DNA of 64,000 nt from Fibrobacter sp. UWB2 (GTDB lineage Bacteria > Fibrobacterota > Fibrobacteria > Fibrobacterales > Fibrobacteraceae). Both the position numbers and the translations under genes were made by a program. The stretch is from positions 620,001 through 684,000 of the forward strand of contig NZ_MWQK01000001.1 in assembly GCF_002210425.1 (NCBI RefSeq). Direction: 5' to 3'. Shown piece after piece: positions 26,006 to 35,211 of this stretch (position 1 is the first letter of the stretch; each line of letters starts with the position of its first letter). The notes under the pieces are model-generated. The model worked only from the letters and a program-made list of their open reading frames with translations, had not been told where the DNA came from and ran no database searches.

Positions 26006-27081
26006 TTCCCTTAACGTTCAAAGAAGTCGTTATCCGCATGGCGCGGCGCATCCTTGGAGAGGAGCGCGTACACGACCGTTTGATTGAACGAGGGATTAAG
26101 TTAAGGCATTTACAGGACGGGTACTCAAGAAATGGCGAGATTCTCGAAAGTTGCGACGGAGGCGAGAGTCGCCAGACGCTCATATTCATGGCTGACGGCA
26201 AGTGGATGCACGGCGGGCTCACGGACCGCTTGCGCGGAATGGCAAGTGCGTACAAGTTTGCTACCGAGCGCAATCTTGACTTCAAGATTTTCCACACTTC
26301 GCCGTTTTTGCTTCAAGAAATTTTGCAGCCGAATAAAGTCGACTGGATTATTGACGAACACGAAATAAGCCACAATTGCGAAATTGCCAAGCCCGTATTG
26401 CTTTACCGCGAGGATTTCAACAATGATTCTGCGCTAGAAAGGCAGCTGGATTCTAGGCACAAGCAGTTCCATCTTTATTCGTGCGTAGACACTGTCGGCG
26501 AAGAGTTCCCTAAATACTTTAACGAGCTTTTCAAGCCTTCCCCGCTGTTAGAAAATGAACTTACGCATTACAGCGAACTGCTAGGCGAAAGCTACACTGC
26601 TATTTCGTTCCGATTCCAGAACAAGCTCGGGGATTTTAAGGAATTCACGTTCAAGGAATTGTCAGAGAAGGGCAAGCGGAAACTGTTGAGTGCGGCGATA
26701 AATGTTTTGAAGAAGGAGATGCCCCATCAAGTGGGGCATGACAATTCAGATACAGCATTGTCATGCCCGCCAGTGAGCGGGCATCACCATCTCGTCAATG
26801 AAACAAGTAAAATACTTGTAACAGCGGATAGTCCGACGTTCCTTGCAGAAGCGGAGAAATTGCCAAACGTTGTTACGGTCAAGGGCAAAAGCCTCCACAT
26901 CGACTTCAACAGTTCCAAGAACGCTACAGATTATCTGAAAGCGTTCACAGAATTTTTCTTGATTTCAAAGGCTTCCAAAGCAATCCTTTACCGCAATCGC
27001 AAATACAAGACGTATCCGTCAAACTTCCCAAAGTACGCGGCGATGCTTGGGCATGTGCCATACAAGATTGCGGAAGAATAA
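26002..27081 (+). CDS. Putative fucosyltransferase-like glycosyltransferase with inserted palindromic elements
   Basis: 359 residues from a GTG that overlaps the previous stop (GTGA). The motif HGGLTDRLRGMASAYKFATERNLDFKIFH at residues 70-98 resembles the N-terminal GGLGDRLRG-type motif of GDP-fucose transferases such as NodZ, and ILVTADSPTF near 271-280 resembles their donor-binding region. The family call is tentative. About residues 238-264 are encoded by two palindromic elements in opposite orientation, in frame and without stop codons. The inserted peptide, rich in His, Pro and Gly, lies between the two halves of the enzyme. It may or may not be active. Confidence 0.65.
   Translation: MIPLTFKEVVIRMARRILGEERVHDRLIERGIKLRHLQDGYSRNGEILESCDGGESRQTLIFMADGKWMHGGLTDRLRGMASAYKFATERNLDFKIFHTSPFLLQEILQPNKVDWIIDEHEISHNCEIAKPVLLYREDFNNDSALERQLDSRHKQFHLYSCVDTVGEEFPKYFNELFKPSPLLENELTHYSELLGESYTAISFRFQNKLGDFKEFTFKELSEKGKRKLLSAAINVLKKEMPHQVGHDNSDTALSCPPVSGHHHLVNETSKILVTADSPTFLAEAEKLPNVVTVKGKSLHIDFNSSKNATDYLKAFTEFFLISKASKAILYRNRKYKTYPSNFPKYAAMLGHVPYKIAEE
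26715..26745 (+). repeat. Palindromic element inside a glycosyltransferase gene (plus copy)
   Basis: GGAGATGCCCCA at the left, TGGGGCATGACAAT at the right, forming an 8-bp stem ATGCCCCA/TGGGGCAT. It is translated in frame with the host gene as EMPHQVGHDN. Confidence 0.8.
26757..26785 (-). repeat. Palindromic element inside a glycosyltransferase gene (inverted copy)
   Basis: TGTCATGCCCGC and GCGGGCATC form a perfect 8-bp stem. The orientation is opposite to the copy 12 bases upstream. It is translated in frame as LSCPPVSGHH. Confidence 0.75.
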
Positions 27082-27090
27082 CCAAGTCTC

Positions 27091-27120
27091 AAAAAATGAT
27101 AGCCGGAGTTTATTCCGGCT
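27091..27120 (-). terminator. Rho-independent terminator of the polysaccharide operon
   Basis: On the minus strand AGCCGGA / TCCGGCT forms a 7-bp stem, followed by ATCATTTTTT. It lies 9 bases after the last minus-strand glycosyltransferase gene and also separates it from the convergent plus-strand gene. Confidence 0.8.
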
Positions 27121-27128
27121 TCACGAAA

Positions 27129-28004
27129 CTAATACTTCAAAAGCTTTCGTGGAATAAAAAGTTTTGGAAGTCTAAGCCAAAACCGGGGCGAAAGCGAAAT
27201 CACCTTCGGAATCAGGCGGAGCGCCTTGAGCTTGCTCTGGGCTGCAACGGCAGAAAACCAGTTCGCCTTCCAGCAACGGACCGCCTTTTTATACAACGGG
27301 TGCTTGCTGTAGTTTTCGGCTAAGATACGCAAAATTTCGCTAAAAATGCGGTCATTGTCCACATGCAGATTATCGCCATGTTCCCGGTAATAGCAACACA
27401 CGAAATCCTTCGAGACCGGTTGCGGGCCATAGTGGTAAAGAATGCTCAGATAAAGCGGATAGTCTTCAAAATAATACCGCTTATCGTAGCCACCGATTGC
27501 GAGAATTTTTTCGCGCACAAACATTTCGGCACAGCCGTGCAAGGCTTTCTGCCCTAGGAAGGACTCTTCAAAAGAAATCCGAGGGACACTCCGCAAGTAG
27601 CGAACGTCCATTTCGGAGCCAATCTTATCACCTTCGTATAGCGGGACGATTTGCCCAAAACAGGATGCGGCTTCTGGGTGTGCATCCAAAAAATCGCTCT
27701 GTTTTTTAAGGCGATCCGGCGGCATGATGTCATCGGACGAAAACGAACAGACATAGCGCCCACGAGCTAGAGAAAGTGCTTCTATAAGCGTCGGTACAAC
27801 GCCCTTGTTCGGCCGATGGATGTACGTGAATTTCAGTTCATCAGCCAAGCGCTTTAGAATTTCAGGGGTACGGTCCTTGCTTCCGTCGTCGATGACAATC
27901 AGTTCAAAATCGACACCGGACTGCAACATTACAGAACGCACAGCCGCTTCGACATACTGCTCATGGTTATAACTTGGCAAGATTACAGAAACTTTTGGAG
28001 TCAT
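27129..28004 (-). CDS. Glycosyltransferase, family 2
   Basis: 291 residues. GT-A motifs are VSVILPSYNHEQYVEAAVRSVMLQ, LIVIDDGSKDRTPEIL and SFSSDDIMPP, where SSDD replaces the usual D-x-D and is acceptable in this family. Starts with ATG overlapping the flippase stop (ATGA). It is the last gene of the sugar aminotransferase-flippase-glycosyltransferase operon, so it probably helps build the repeat unit that the flippase exports. Confidence 0.9.
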   Translation of the reverse strand: MTPKVSVILPSYNHEQYVEAAVRSVMLQSGVDFELIVIDDGSKDRTPEILKRLADELKFTYIHRPNKGVVPTLIEALSLARGRYVCSFSSDDIMPPDRLKKQSDFLDAHPEAASCFGQIVPLYEGDKIGSEMDVRYLRSVPRISFEESFLGQKALHGCAEMFVREKILAIGGYDKRYYFEDYPLYLSILYHYGPQPVSKDFVCCYYREHGDNLHVDNDRIFSEILRILAENYSKHPLYKKAVRCWKANWFSAVAAQSKLKALRLIPKVISLSPRFWLRLPKLFIPRKLLKY

Positions 28005-29293
28005 TTTTCACCCCACTTTAAGCGGCAGACGAGAACAAATGAAGCAACAAGCGTAAGGAAATTTTCTAGCGCATACGCCATCATCGGGCCATTGAACTCA
28101 TAAAGTTTTACAAAGGCATAAGTCGATAGCGCCAAGACAAGTTCCGAACAAATTTCAAGCGTCAGGAATTTCTTTGTTTCACGGCGCACTATTAACACAA
28201 GCCCAAGCGCCCAGCCGCCCACGCGGAAAAAGTCACCAAGCAACTGAACCGGGAGATAATCGGCGGCCCCCGCATACGATGAAGAAAGCATCACTGCAAC
28301 AAGGAGCGAACGGCCAAAGTAAAGAATCAATACAGCCACTAGCGCAAGCAACATCGTCTTAAGGAATATCGGGCGGAACATTCCCCAGAATTCCGATTTC
28401 GTCATTTTCGCAGAGACTCGAGGCAAGATGATAACGCCGAGGATGGCTGAGAAAAACGCCGTCAAGAAATCCGATATTTTCCAGATTCCCTGCCAAATGC
28501 CGGCGGCATCCCACCCTAGATTATCGCCAACAGTCTGTCGCATAAACGTGAGCACCACAGGCGACAAGAGCATAGGGACAATTCCCATCAACGCATACGA
28601 GAGCCACGGCGCACGGATGTCAAGCGCGCTCTTGCGGATTTCACGCAGGCTAAAGCCAGCACGTGACGCTATTTGCGCCGCAAAAATCCCTGCAACTACA
28701 GACTGCGTTGCCACAATCGAAAGTACGCTCAGGCGCCCCGAATAAAGGAAAAACGCGACCCACAACATTTGCCATAGCGAGGACACCATGTTGATGAGCG
28801 CCCAACGGCGGTAATGCCCAAGCCCGTTCATCACAGATGCAGTAATCGTAATGATGTTTGTCGCAAAGACGCCCGGCAAGGCAAAGATAATCGCCGCCTG
28901 CACAAGACGCGGGTGGATGCCCGGGAAAAACGATTCGAGCGGGACCGTAAAGCAGAGAACGAGTGCTACAGCAAACGTGAAAATACTAGCAAACGTGGTC
29001 AAGCGAAAACCGCCTCGCCACACGCCTTTCAGTTGTTCCAAATCATTTTTATTCTGAGCGCTAAGGCTGACCCAGCCATTCTGGAGCGCCAACGAAGACG
29101 TTGCCTGCCCCATCGTCATAAAGTTCATGAACTGGCCAACACATGCAAAAGCACTCGGCGGCAAGAACACCGCCAAAAGCTTGTTCACTACAAAAACGCG
29201 CAAGGCGTTGAGGAACGTCACCATTCCAGAACCCATAAACGCCTTCCAAAAATTCACAGGCTGAGGATTTGTCTTATTTTCCCTAGAACTCAT
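28001..29293 (-). CDS. Wzx-like polysaccharide flippase
   Basis: About 430 residues with 12 predicted membrane helices, in the pattern of the O-antigen/enterobacterial common antigen flippases (MATE/MVF-like fold). The segment [41 protein letters not shown] is similar in layout to WzxE. It moves undecaprenyl-linked glycan units across the inner membrane. The ATG at 29293 is chosen because GGAG lies 6 bases upstream; it overlaps the aminotransferase stop by 11 bases. An upstream TTG is possible. Confidence 0.85.
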   Translation of the reverse strand: MSSRENKTNPQPVNFWKAFMGSGMVTFLNALRVFVVNKLLAVFLPPSAFACVGQFMNFMTMGQATSSLALQNGWVSLSAQNKNDLEQLKGVWRGGFRLTTFASIFTFAVALVLCFTVPLESFFPGIHPRLVQAAIIFALPGVFATNIITITASVMNGLGHYRRWALINMVSSLWQMLWVAFFLYSGRLSVLSIVATQSVVAGIFAAQIASRAGFSLREIRKSALDIRAPWLSYALMGIVPMLLSPVVLTFMRQTVGDNLGWDAAGIWQGIWKISDFLTAFFSAILGVIILPRVSAKMTKSEFWGMFRPIFLKTMLLALVAVLILYFGRSLLVAVMLSSSYAGAADYLPVQLLGDFFRVGGWALGLVLIVRRETKKFLTLEICSELVLALSTYAFVKLYEFNGPMMAYALENFLTLVASFVLVCRLKWGEK

Positions 29294-30401
29294 TAATGGC
29301 TCCAATCACTTCGGAGACTTCATCATCGGTCATCACGGGACTCATGGGAATGCTGAGAATCATTTTCGCCATCGCTTCTGCAACCGGATACTCGCCGCTA
29401 AACTCGTGGACATAAGCCTCTTGCAAATGCGGCGGAATCGGGTAATGGATGAGCGTTTCAATTCCGCGGGCAGCCAAGAATTTTTGCATTTCGTTGCGAG
29501 ATTCTTCATTCTTTAAGCGGATCACGAACACATGGTAAACATGTTCCGAAGGCGTTGCAGGAATCTCGGGCAAAAGGACTTTCGGATTCTTGATTTCGGC
29601 GCAATAACGAGAAGCGATTTCACGACGGCGTTCATTGGAAGCGTCCAAATGCGGAAGCTTCGCGAGCAAAAGCGCCGCTTGCATTTCGTCTAGGCGAGAG
29701 TTTACCCCCTTATACTTGTTCACGTACTTGCGCTCGGAGCCGTAATTGCCAAGAGCACGCACCATGTTCGCGACATCGGCATCGTTCGTAAGAACCATTC
29801 CCGCATCGCCAAGCGCCCCCAGATTCTTTGTCGGGTAAAAACTGAAAGCCGCTGCAGAACCAAACGTTCCCGCACCACGGCCATCACTCATTCGCGCGCC
29901 ATGAGCTTGAGCACAGTCTTCAAAAAGCAACAAGTCATGTTCATTGGCAAACGCACAAATTTCATCCATGGCGCAGAGGCGCCCGTACAAATGAACGACC
30001 AAAATAGCACGAGTCCGAGCCCCGTAGGCATCCTTCAAGCGTTTAGGATTCATGTCATAGCTATTTTCGGCAGGTTCCACAAGTACCGGCTTGAGTCCAA
30101 CAGCGCTAACGGCAAGGACAGTCGCGATATACGTATTCGCCGGCACCAAGATTTCATCGCCCTCGTGCAAGCGACCCAGTTCCATTGAGGCCCGCAGCAT
30201 AAGCGAAAGGGCATCCAGGCCATTCCCGACACCTACGGCATACTTGACTCCGCAGTATTCCGCAAAAGCATTTTCAAAGCGTTCGCAATAATGCCCCCGA
30301 ATATACCAGCCAGATTCCACGACGGAACACGCAGCATTTTTGAGATCATCCATGAAGGGAGCATTTAAGCTTTTGAGATCAAGAAAGGGAACTTTTGTCA
30401 T
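29283..30401 (-). CDS. DegT/DnrJ/EryC1 sugar aminotransferase
   Basis: About 372 residues. A PLP enzyme that aminates a 3- or 4-keto nucleotide sugar. The PLP lysine is in [14 protein letters not shown]. The conserved [24 protein letters not shown] and [10 protein letters not shown] segments are present. The sequence is closest in feel to the QdtB/FdtB group (dTDP-3-amino-3,6-dideoxyhexose), but the substrate is not certain. The ATG at 30401 has GGAG close in front of it (three bases), and a TTG three codons upstream is an alternative. It is the first gene of the operon with the flippase and glycosyltransferase. Confidence 0.92.
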   Translation of the reverse strand: MTKVPFLDLKSLNAPFMDDLKNAACSVVESGWYIRGHYCERFENAFAEYCGVKYAVGVGNGLDALSLMLRASMELGRLHEGDEILVPANTYIATVLAVSAVGLKPVLVEPAENSYDMNPKRLKDAYGARTRAILVVHLYGRLCAMDEICAFANEHDLLLFEDCAQAHGARMSDGRGAGTFGSAAAFSFYPTKNLGALGDAGMVLTNDADVANMVRALGNYGSERKYVNKYKGVNSRLDEMQAALLLAKLPHLDASNERRREIASRYCAEIKNPKVLLPEIPATPSEHVYHVFVIRLKNEESRNEMQKFLAARGIETLIHYPIPPHLQEAYVHEFSGEYPVAEAMAKMILSIPMSPVMTDDEVSEVIGAINEF

Positions 30402-30412
30402 AAACTCCAATA

Positions 30413-30446
30413 TAAAAAAAATCGGCTCCGATAAACGGAACCGATT
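30413..30446 (-). terminator. Rho-independent terminator of tRNA-Lys
   Basis: On the minus strand AATCGG-TCCG pairs with CGGA-CCGATT around TTTAT, followed by eight T. It begins three bases after the tRNA 3' end and lies just upstream of the aminotransferase gene, which therefore needs its own promoter or read-through. Confidence 0.85.
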
Positions 30447-30448
30447 AC

Positions 30449-30521
30449 TGAGCTACGAAGGGCTCGAACCTTCGACCCACGCCTTAAAAGGGCGTTGCTC
30501 TACCAACTGAGCTAGTAGCCC
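30449..30521 (-). tRNA. tRNA-Lys (anticodon UUU)
   Basis: 73 nt. Acceptor arms GGGCTAC / GTAGCTC pair with one G-U. D arm GCTC-AGTTGGTA-GAGC. Anticodon stem ACGCC/GGCGT with loop CTTTTAA gives anticodon TTT. T arm GAAGG-TTCGAGC-CCTTC is canonical. Discriminator base A; the CCA tail is not encoded. Only tRNA gene in the window. Confidence 0.97.
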
Positions 30522-30649
30522 GAGCACGAGCAAATATATAAAAACATTTTTGTATTGTAAAGGTGTCGAAAACCCCAATAAACAAAAAAAATCACGCTTA
30601 TGGGACGTTTAGTGCAAAATATTTGTTCGACTTTTTATAAATTTACATC

Positions 30650-31663
30650 ATGGATTTCTTGAAAAAACTCTCAGCAATAGCGGTTATCGCAGTCGCATGT
30701 CCGGCATCAGATTTAGGCTACTTTTCAAAGCACGATGCAGGCCAAGAAGTTTTTTCGTTCCTTTCTACTTTTGATAGCCCGCGCAATGCGGCTCTCGAAA
30801 AATCCGCATCGGCACTCAACTCCACGGACCCGACCATTGTGCAGTTGAACCCAGGCGCCATCCTCATGACCGAAGGAAAAAAGCGCGTCGCCGAAGCCCA
30901 TTGGCAGACAGGCGAATTCGCCGCAAACCAGGGAACTCTCTCATACACAACGCAGTATGAAAAGTTTATCTTCCAGGCCTCGTACAACTGGATTTCTTAC
31001 GGGACCATTGTCGGTTACGATGAATACGGCGAGAAAAACGGAAGCGAATACAAGCCGTTCAGCCAGCTTGCTACAGCGACCGTAGCCTACCCGATGAAGC
31101 ACATCCACGTTGGTGCAACTCTCAAGTTTGCCTCCGACAAGCTCACCGGCGATGCCACAGACCAGACTGCAATGGCGGTCGCTTTTGACTGGGGCCTGAC
31201 CTGGCAATCTTCAAGCAACAACTACGGTTTTTCGTTTGTTGCAAGAGATTTTGGCGCCATGATCCGTGGCTATGTCAAGGAAGACGCAGACGACTCCTAC
31301 CCCTTGTCGCAGACGTTTGCCATTGGCGGATTTTTCAGGCCTAGCCGTGTACCACGCTTAACCTTGTTTGCCGAAACAGACTTTCCGCGCTATGCAGAAC
31401 CGGACCTGAACCTCGGTGCAGAATACGCTCTCGGCGAATTTTTCCGCATCCGCGCAGGCTTCACGCGCACCTGGCTCGACATCTCCCGCGATATCAAGGA
31501 ACTGGCATCTTCGTCTAGCAGACCGGACGAGACAAACGAAGCACGAGTGCTCAGCCTTGGCCTTGGATACTCATCCGATTTGTTCGCCTTTGACTACGCC
31601 ATCTCTTACCTTGCAGAAGACTTGGGCTTTGAGCACAGACTCGGCCTCCGCGTTGAATTTTAA
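30650..31663 (+). CDS. PorV/PorQ-like outer-membrane barrel protein
   Basis: 337 residues with an N-terminal signal peptide (MDFLKKLSAIAVIAVACPASDLG). The first mature segment SALNSTDPTIVQLNPGAILMTEG matches the 'NPA-like' loop of PorV/PorQ (UPF0164) proteins, and the remainder alternates amphipathic beta strands ending in LGLRVEF with a terminal Phe. Members of this family serve type IX secretion or act as outer-membrane porin-like barrels. No other type IX gene is seen here. Followed 18 bases later by a glycosyltransferase-like gene. Confidence 0.75.
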   Translation: MDFLKKLSAIAVIAVACPASDLGYFSKHDAGQEVFSFLSTFDSPRNAALEKSASALNSTDPTIVQLNPGAILMTEGKKRVAEAHWQTGEFAANQGTLSYTTQYEKFIFQASYNWISYGTIVGYDEYGEKNGSEYKPFSQLATATVAYPMKHIHVGATLKFASDKLTGDATDQTAMAVAFDWGLTWQSSSNNYGFSFVARDFGAMIRGYVKEDADDSYPLSQTFAIGGFFRPSRVPRLTLFAETDFPRYAEPDLNLGAEYALGEFFRIRAGFTRTWLDISRDIKELASSSSRPDETNEARVLSLGLGYSSDLFAFDYAISYLAEDLGFEHRLGLRVEF

Positions 31664-31681
31664 AAGTTTTTGAGACAAACG

Positions 31682-32476
31682 ATGCGACAGTTTGACGTTT
31701 TTGTTTTTGACGAAAACTACGACGAAGCACAAGGCAAGCTCCCCCAACCGCCATTCACGGACCCTGAACTTGGCTGGTTTTACACCAACGACTGGAACAG
31801 GCATCTCGACGAAATTGAAGGCGAATGGGTTGTTTTTGCGCACCCGAGCATCAAGATCGATCGCAACTTTTTGAACAACGTTGCCGAAGTCACAGACGGA
31901 TTCCCGATGGTCGATGCCTTTGCCCCACGCATCCGTACAGACAAAGGAAATTTTTTAGGTGGATATTTGCTAAAACCCGCATCTAAGGGTTCTGGCTTTG
32001 TCGAAATTGACGAGAACGCACCGCTGCGCTATGTAGCCGCACCGCACCCTTATTTGGGAATTTTCTCGAGGCGCATCATCCAACGTACCGGCGGGTTCGA
32101 CACGACACTCCCGGAGAGCGCAAGGCTTGCAGACTTTACGCTCCGCATGATGCACGCCGGCGGCAAGATGTTCTCCGTGCCGTATCTCGTGGCTCAAGCA
32201 ACAGGCGACGAAGCTGAGGCAGTCACAGGAAACGATTGCAAAGAAAATGCGCACAATCTCGCAGGAATGCGCGCGGGAATGCGCGACCTCAAGTCAATCG
32301 CTATTATCTTGTCTAAAGCATTCGGTGCTGAAGCATCCGTGCCATTTGCACTCCACCATCCAAGCGTCATTCCGACGCTACTCCGCAATCACAAACAGCG
32401 CAAAGAAAAGCGCAAAGCGGCAACACTCCTTTCCAAGCTCAAAGCAGACTTTCTAAAAGAAGTGATTAGCCATTAA
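31682..32476 (+). CDS. GT-A-like glycosyltransferase-related protein
   Basis: 264 residues. Segments EIEGEWVVFAHPSIKIDRNF, GFPMVDAFAPRIRTDKGNF and RRIIQRTGGFDTTLPESARLADFTLRMMHAGGKM resemble the central and C-terminal parts of family 2 enzymes that act on sugars (for example rhamnosyltransferases). The N-terminal nucleotide-binding strand and the D-x-D motif are not obvious, so it may be degenerate. ATG at 31682 is preferred to a TTG four codons earlier. The C-terminus is highly basic (KQRKEKRKAA). Confidence 0.6.
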   Translation: MRQFDVFVFDENYDEAQGKLPQPPFTDPELGWFYTNDWNRHLDEIEGEWVVFAHPSIKIDRNFLNNVAEVTDGFPMVDAFAPRIRTDKGNFLGGYLLKPASKGSGFVEIDENAPLRYVAAPHPYLGIFSRRIIQRTGGFDTTLPESARLADFTLRMMHAGGKMFSVPYLVAQATGDEAEAVTGNDCKENAHNLAGMRAGMRDLKSIAIILSKAFGAEASVPFALHHPSVIPTLLRNHKQRKEKRKAATLLSKLKADFLKEVISH

Positions 32477-32481
32477 CGAGA

Positions 32482-32513
32482 GGGCGATGTCCGATCGGAG
32501 TCGGGCATGACAA
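32482..32513 (+). repeat. Palindromic element
   Basis: ATGTCCGA and TCGGGCAT form an imperfect stem, and the copy ends CATGACAAA like the rest of the family. It follows the glycosyltransferase-like gene by six bases. Confidence 0.6.
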
Positions 32514-32547
32514 ACAAAAACAATCGTATACTGCGCCTCCGGCGCAT

Positions 32548-32576
32548 AAAAAAAGAACCCCGCCGAGTGGCGAGGT
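32548..32576 (-). terminator. Rho-independent terminator of gapA
   Basis: On the minus strand CCTCGCC / GGCGGGG (loop ACTC) is followed by TTCTTTTTTT. It lies about 80 bases after the gapA stop. Confidence 0.8.
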
Positions 32577-32596
32577 CCAAAAGCTTTTTTAGCGGA

Positions 32597-32636
32597 GGTG
32601 TGGGAATCAATTTGCTTAGAGCGTTACGCCCACACC
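32597..32636 (-). other. Long-loop hairpin in the gapA 3' leader region
   Basis: GGTGTGGG and CCCACACC, eight perfect pairs, enclose 24 bases between the gapA stop and its terminator. It may protect the transcript from 3' exonucleases. No known RNA family recognised. Confidence 0.4.
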
Positions 32637-32658
32637 ACTAACACTAGTTAAACTTTAA

Positions 32659-33702
<1,044 letters not shown>

Positions 33703-33852
33703 TTATTGTTGAAATTGCTACCCACCTACACGGTGGAGCTTTGCTGGCTGGAAAGATACAAAAAATCGAGATGTTTGTGTAGTAATAATCTCAAAAAAAG
33801 AGAGTAAAACGACCAAAGACCGCCAAGTGAGGTCTTACCGCATCTACCACCA

Positions 33853-34620
33853 CTATTTTTCCAGGACTTCGAGGACGAGCTTTTCGAGCATTTCGAAACT
33901 CGGGGCCCCGCTCCAGACGCGCTTGATGTAGCCATTCGAGTCTAGGAGCATGAGCGTCGGGACCGCATGAATCCCGTAACGGCGCCAGAGTCCCTGGTCG
34001 GCATCGCGGTAAAGCGGATACGGAGACGCATGTTGCTTCTTGTAGAAAGCGAGGAGCGGCTTGGTCTGTTCAGAGGAGATTCCAATGACCTCTAGCCCCT
34101 GGCTAGAATACTTGTTGTAGATTTTTTCGAGCACGGGGAGCGTCTGGCGGCAAGGTCCGCACCAGGTCGCCCAGAAGTCGAGAAGTGTAGCCTTCGGAGC
34201 ATCCTTTCTCTTTTCGCCGTTCTTGTAGAAGTTCTTGCCGAATTCAGCCATCTTGCTTCCAATGGCAGAACCAGTGAGGCTAGAAATATCGTCCGGGCGT
34301 TCCGTCAGCGTCACCGTCAGCGGGATGCGCTTGCCATCGCGGAAAATATCGATGGAAACCTTAGAGCCCACCTTTGCCGATTTCAGGACATTCTGGATTT
34401 GAGCCACATTGACCAAGTCCTTGCCATCAAAGCCCACAACCAGGTCTCCCGAGACTATCCCCGCCGAGAGGCACCCCGATTCCGGATGCACCCCAGAGAC
34501 ACGGAGCGCTAAGTGATTTTGATAGAGATTCTTCTTATAAATAAGTCCAAGCCACGGCCCTGCAAACGCCGAAACCGAGAAAAGGGCAAGAACGCAAATG
34601 GCACGAACAATTCTAGACAT
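33853..34620 (-). CDS. Periplasmic PDZ-thioredoxin (TlpA/ResA-like) fusion
   Basis: 255 residues. A signal peptide ends at about residue 20 (VSAFA). Residues about 21-108 form a PDZ domain (ALRVSGVHPESGCLSAGIVSGDLVVGFDGKDLVNVAQI). Residues about 140-255 form a thioredoxin domain with the redox motif WCGPC (C154, C157) and the cis-proline in AVPTL. It resembles TlpA/ResA proteins that reduce periplasmic thiols. The PDZ part could select a partner by its C-terminus. The ATG has an AGGATGG site. It is preceded by a barrel-protein gene in the same orientation, 27 bases away. Confidence 0.9.
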   Translation of the reverse strand: MSRIVRAICVLALFSVSAFAGPWLGLIYKKNLYQNHLALRVSGVHPESGCLSAGIVSGDLVVGFDGKDLVNVAQIQNVLKSAKVGSKVSIDIFRDGKRIPLTVTLTERPDDISSLTGSAIGSKMAEFGKNFYKNGEKRKDAPKATLLDFWATWCGPCRQTLPVLEKIYNKYSSQGLEVIGISSEQTKPLLAFYKKQHASPYPLYRDADQGLWRRYGIHAVPTLMLLDSNGYIKRVWSGAPSFEMLEKLVLEVLEK

Positions 34621-34647
34621 TTAATCCATCCTATATATAATTGCTAT

Positions 34648-35202
34648 TTAAAACAGGTAAAAACCGATATTCAAAGCGGCCGAAAAATGAGCTTCGCGAC
34701 TGAACAAGTCATCGCTCTTGTCCAAGAGCGCCTTGCCCATGATGTAGCTTGCATCCAGTTCTATACGGCATAAAAAGCTCGTGTTCTTGAAGAACGTGAT
34801 ATCGCGGCCGTAACCAAGTGTTGCTCGTGGCTGGAAATAGTTTTTGCCGTAGCGGTCGAAGGAAATCATCGAAAAGCCGAGGCGAACAAAGTCATCTTCA
34901 CGCGTGCCACGGAAAAAGAACCGCCAATCCGAGCCAACTTCAAAGTAGTCGTTCGAAAAGAGGAGCGCCATAAAAAGGTCTGCCGAATGGTGGTTATGGA
35001 AGCGGTATTCGCTGCTCAGCAAAATTCCCGGATGCACAGAGCTCAAATAATAGACAAGTTGCAGCTCGCCACCAAACGAGAACGCCGAAAGCGAATCTGA
35101 CGCCGGAGCGTCTTCGTAGGGTTGCTCGATAAAGTATCCAGCGAAAGACTGGACACAACTGAGCAAAAGCGCCACGAGGAATATTTTAACGCACCGGGCC
35201 AT
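34648..35202 (-). CDS. Small outer-membrane beta-barrel-like protein
   Basis: 184 residues with signal peptide (MARCVKIFLVALLLSCVQSFA) and alternating amphipathic strands (GGELQLVYYLSS, GSDWRFFFRG, LGYGRDITFF), ending AALNIGFYLF with a terminal Phe typical of outer-membrane barrels. Also a possible lipobox LLSC, but the signal-peptidase I site QSFA-GYF fits better. It sits between the dihydroorotate dehydrogenase and the PDZ-thioredoxin gene on the same strand, with 9 bases on the upstream side. Confidence 0.65.
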   Translation of the reverse strand: MARCVKIFLVALLLSCVQSFAGYFIEQPYEDAPASDSLSAFSFGGELQLVYYLSSVHPGILLSSEYRFHNHHSADLFMALLFSNDYFEVGSDWRFFFRGTREDDFVRLGFSMISFDRYGKNYFQPRATLGYGRDITFFKNTSFLCRIELDASYIMGKALLDKSDDLFSREAHFSAALNIGFYLF

Positions 35203-35211
35203 CAGCTTTCT

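Noticed and set aside
26002-27081. Glycosyltransferase gene as a pseudogene because of its palindromic inserts
   Set aside because: The reading frame stays open through both elements and the C-terminal motif region follows in frame, so an intact though altered protein is more likely.
30449-30521. tRNA-Lys as an integration site for the polysaccharide genes
   Set aside because: No integrase, no direct repeat of the tRNA 3' end and no shift in composition were found on either side.
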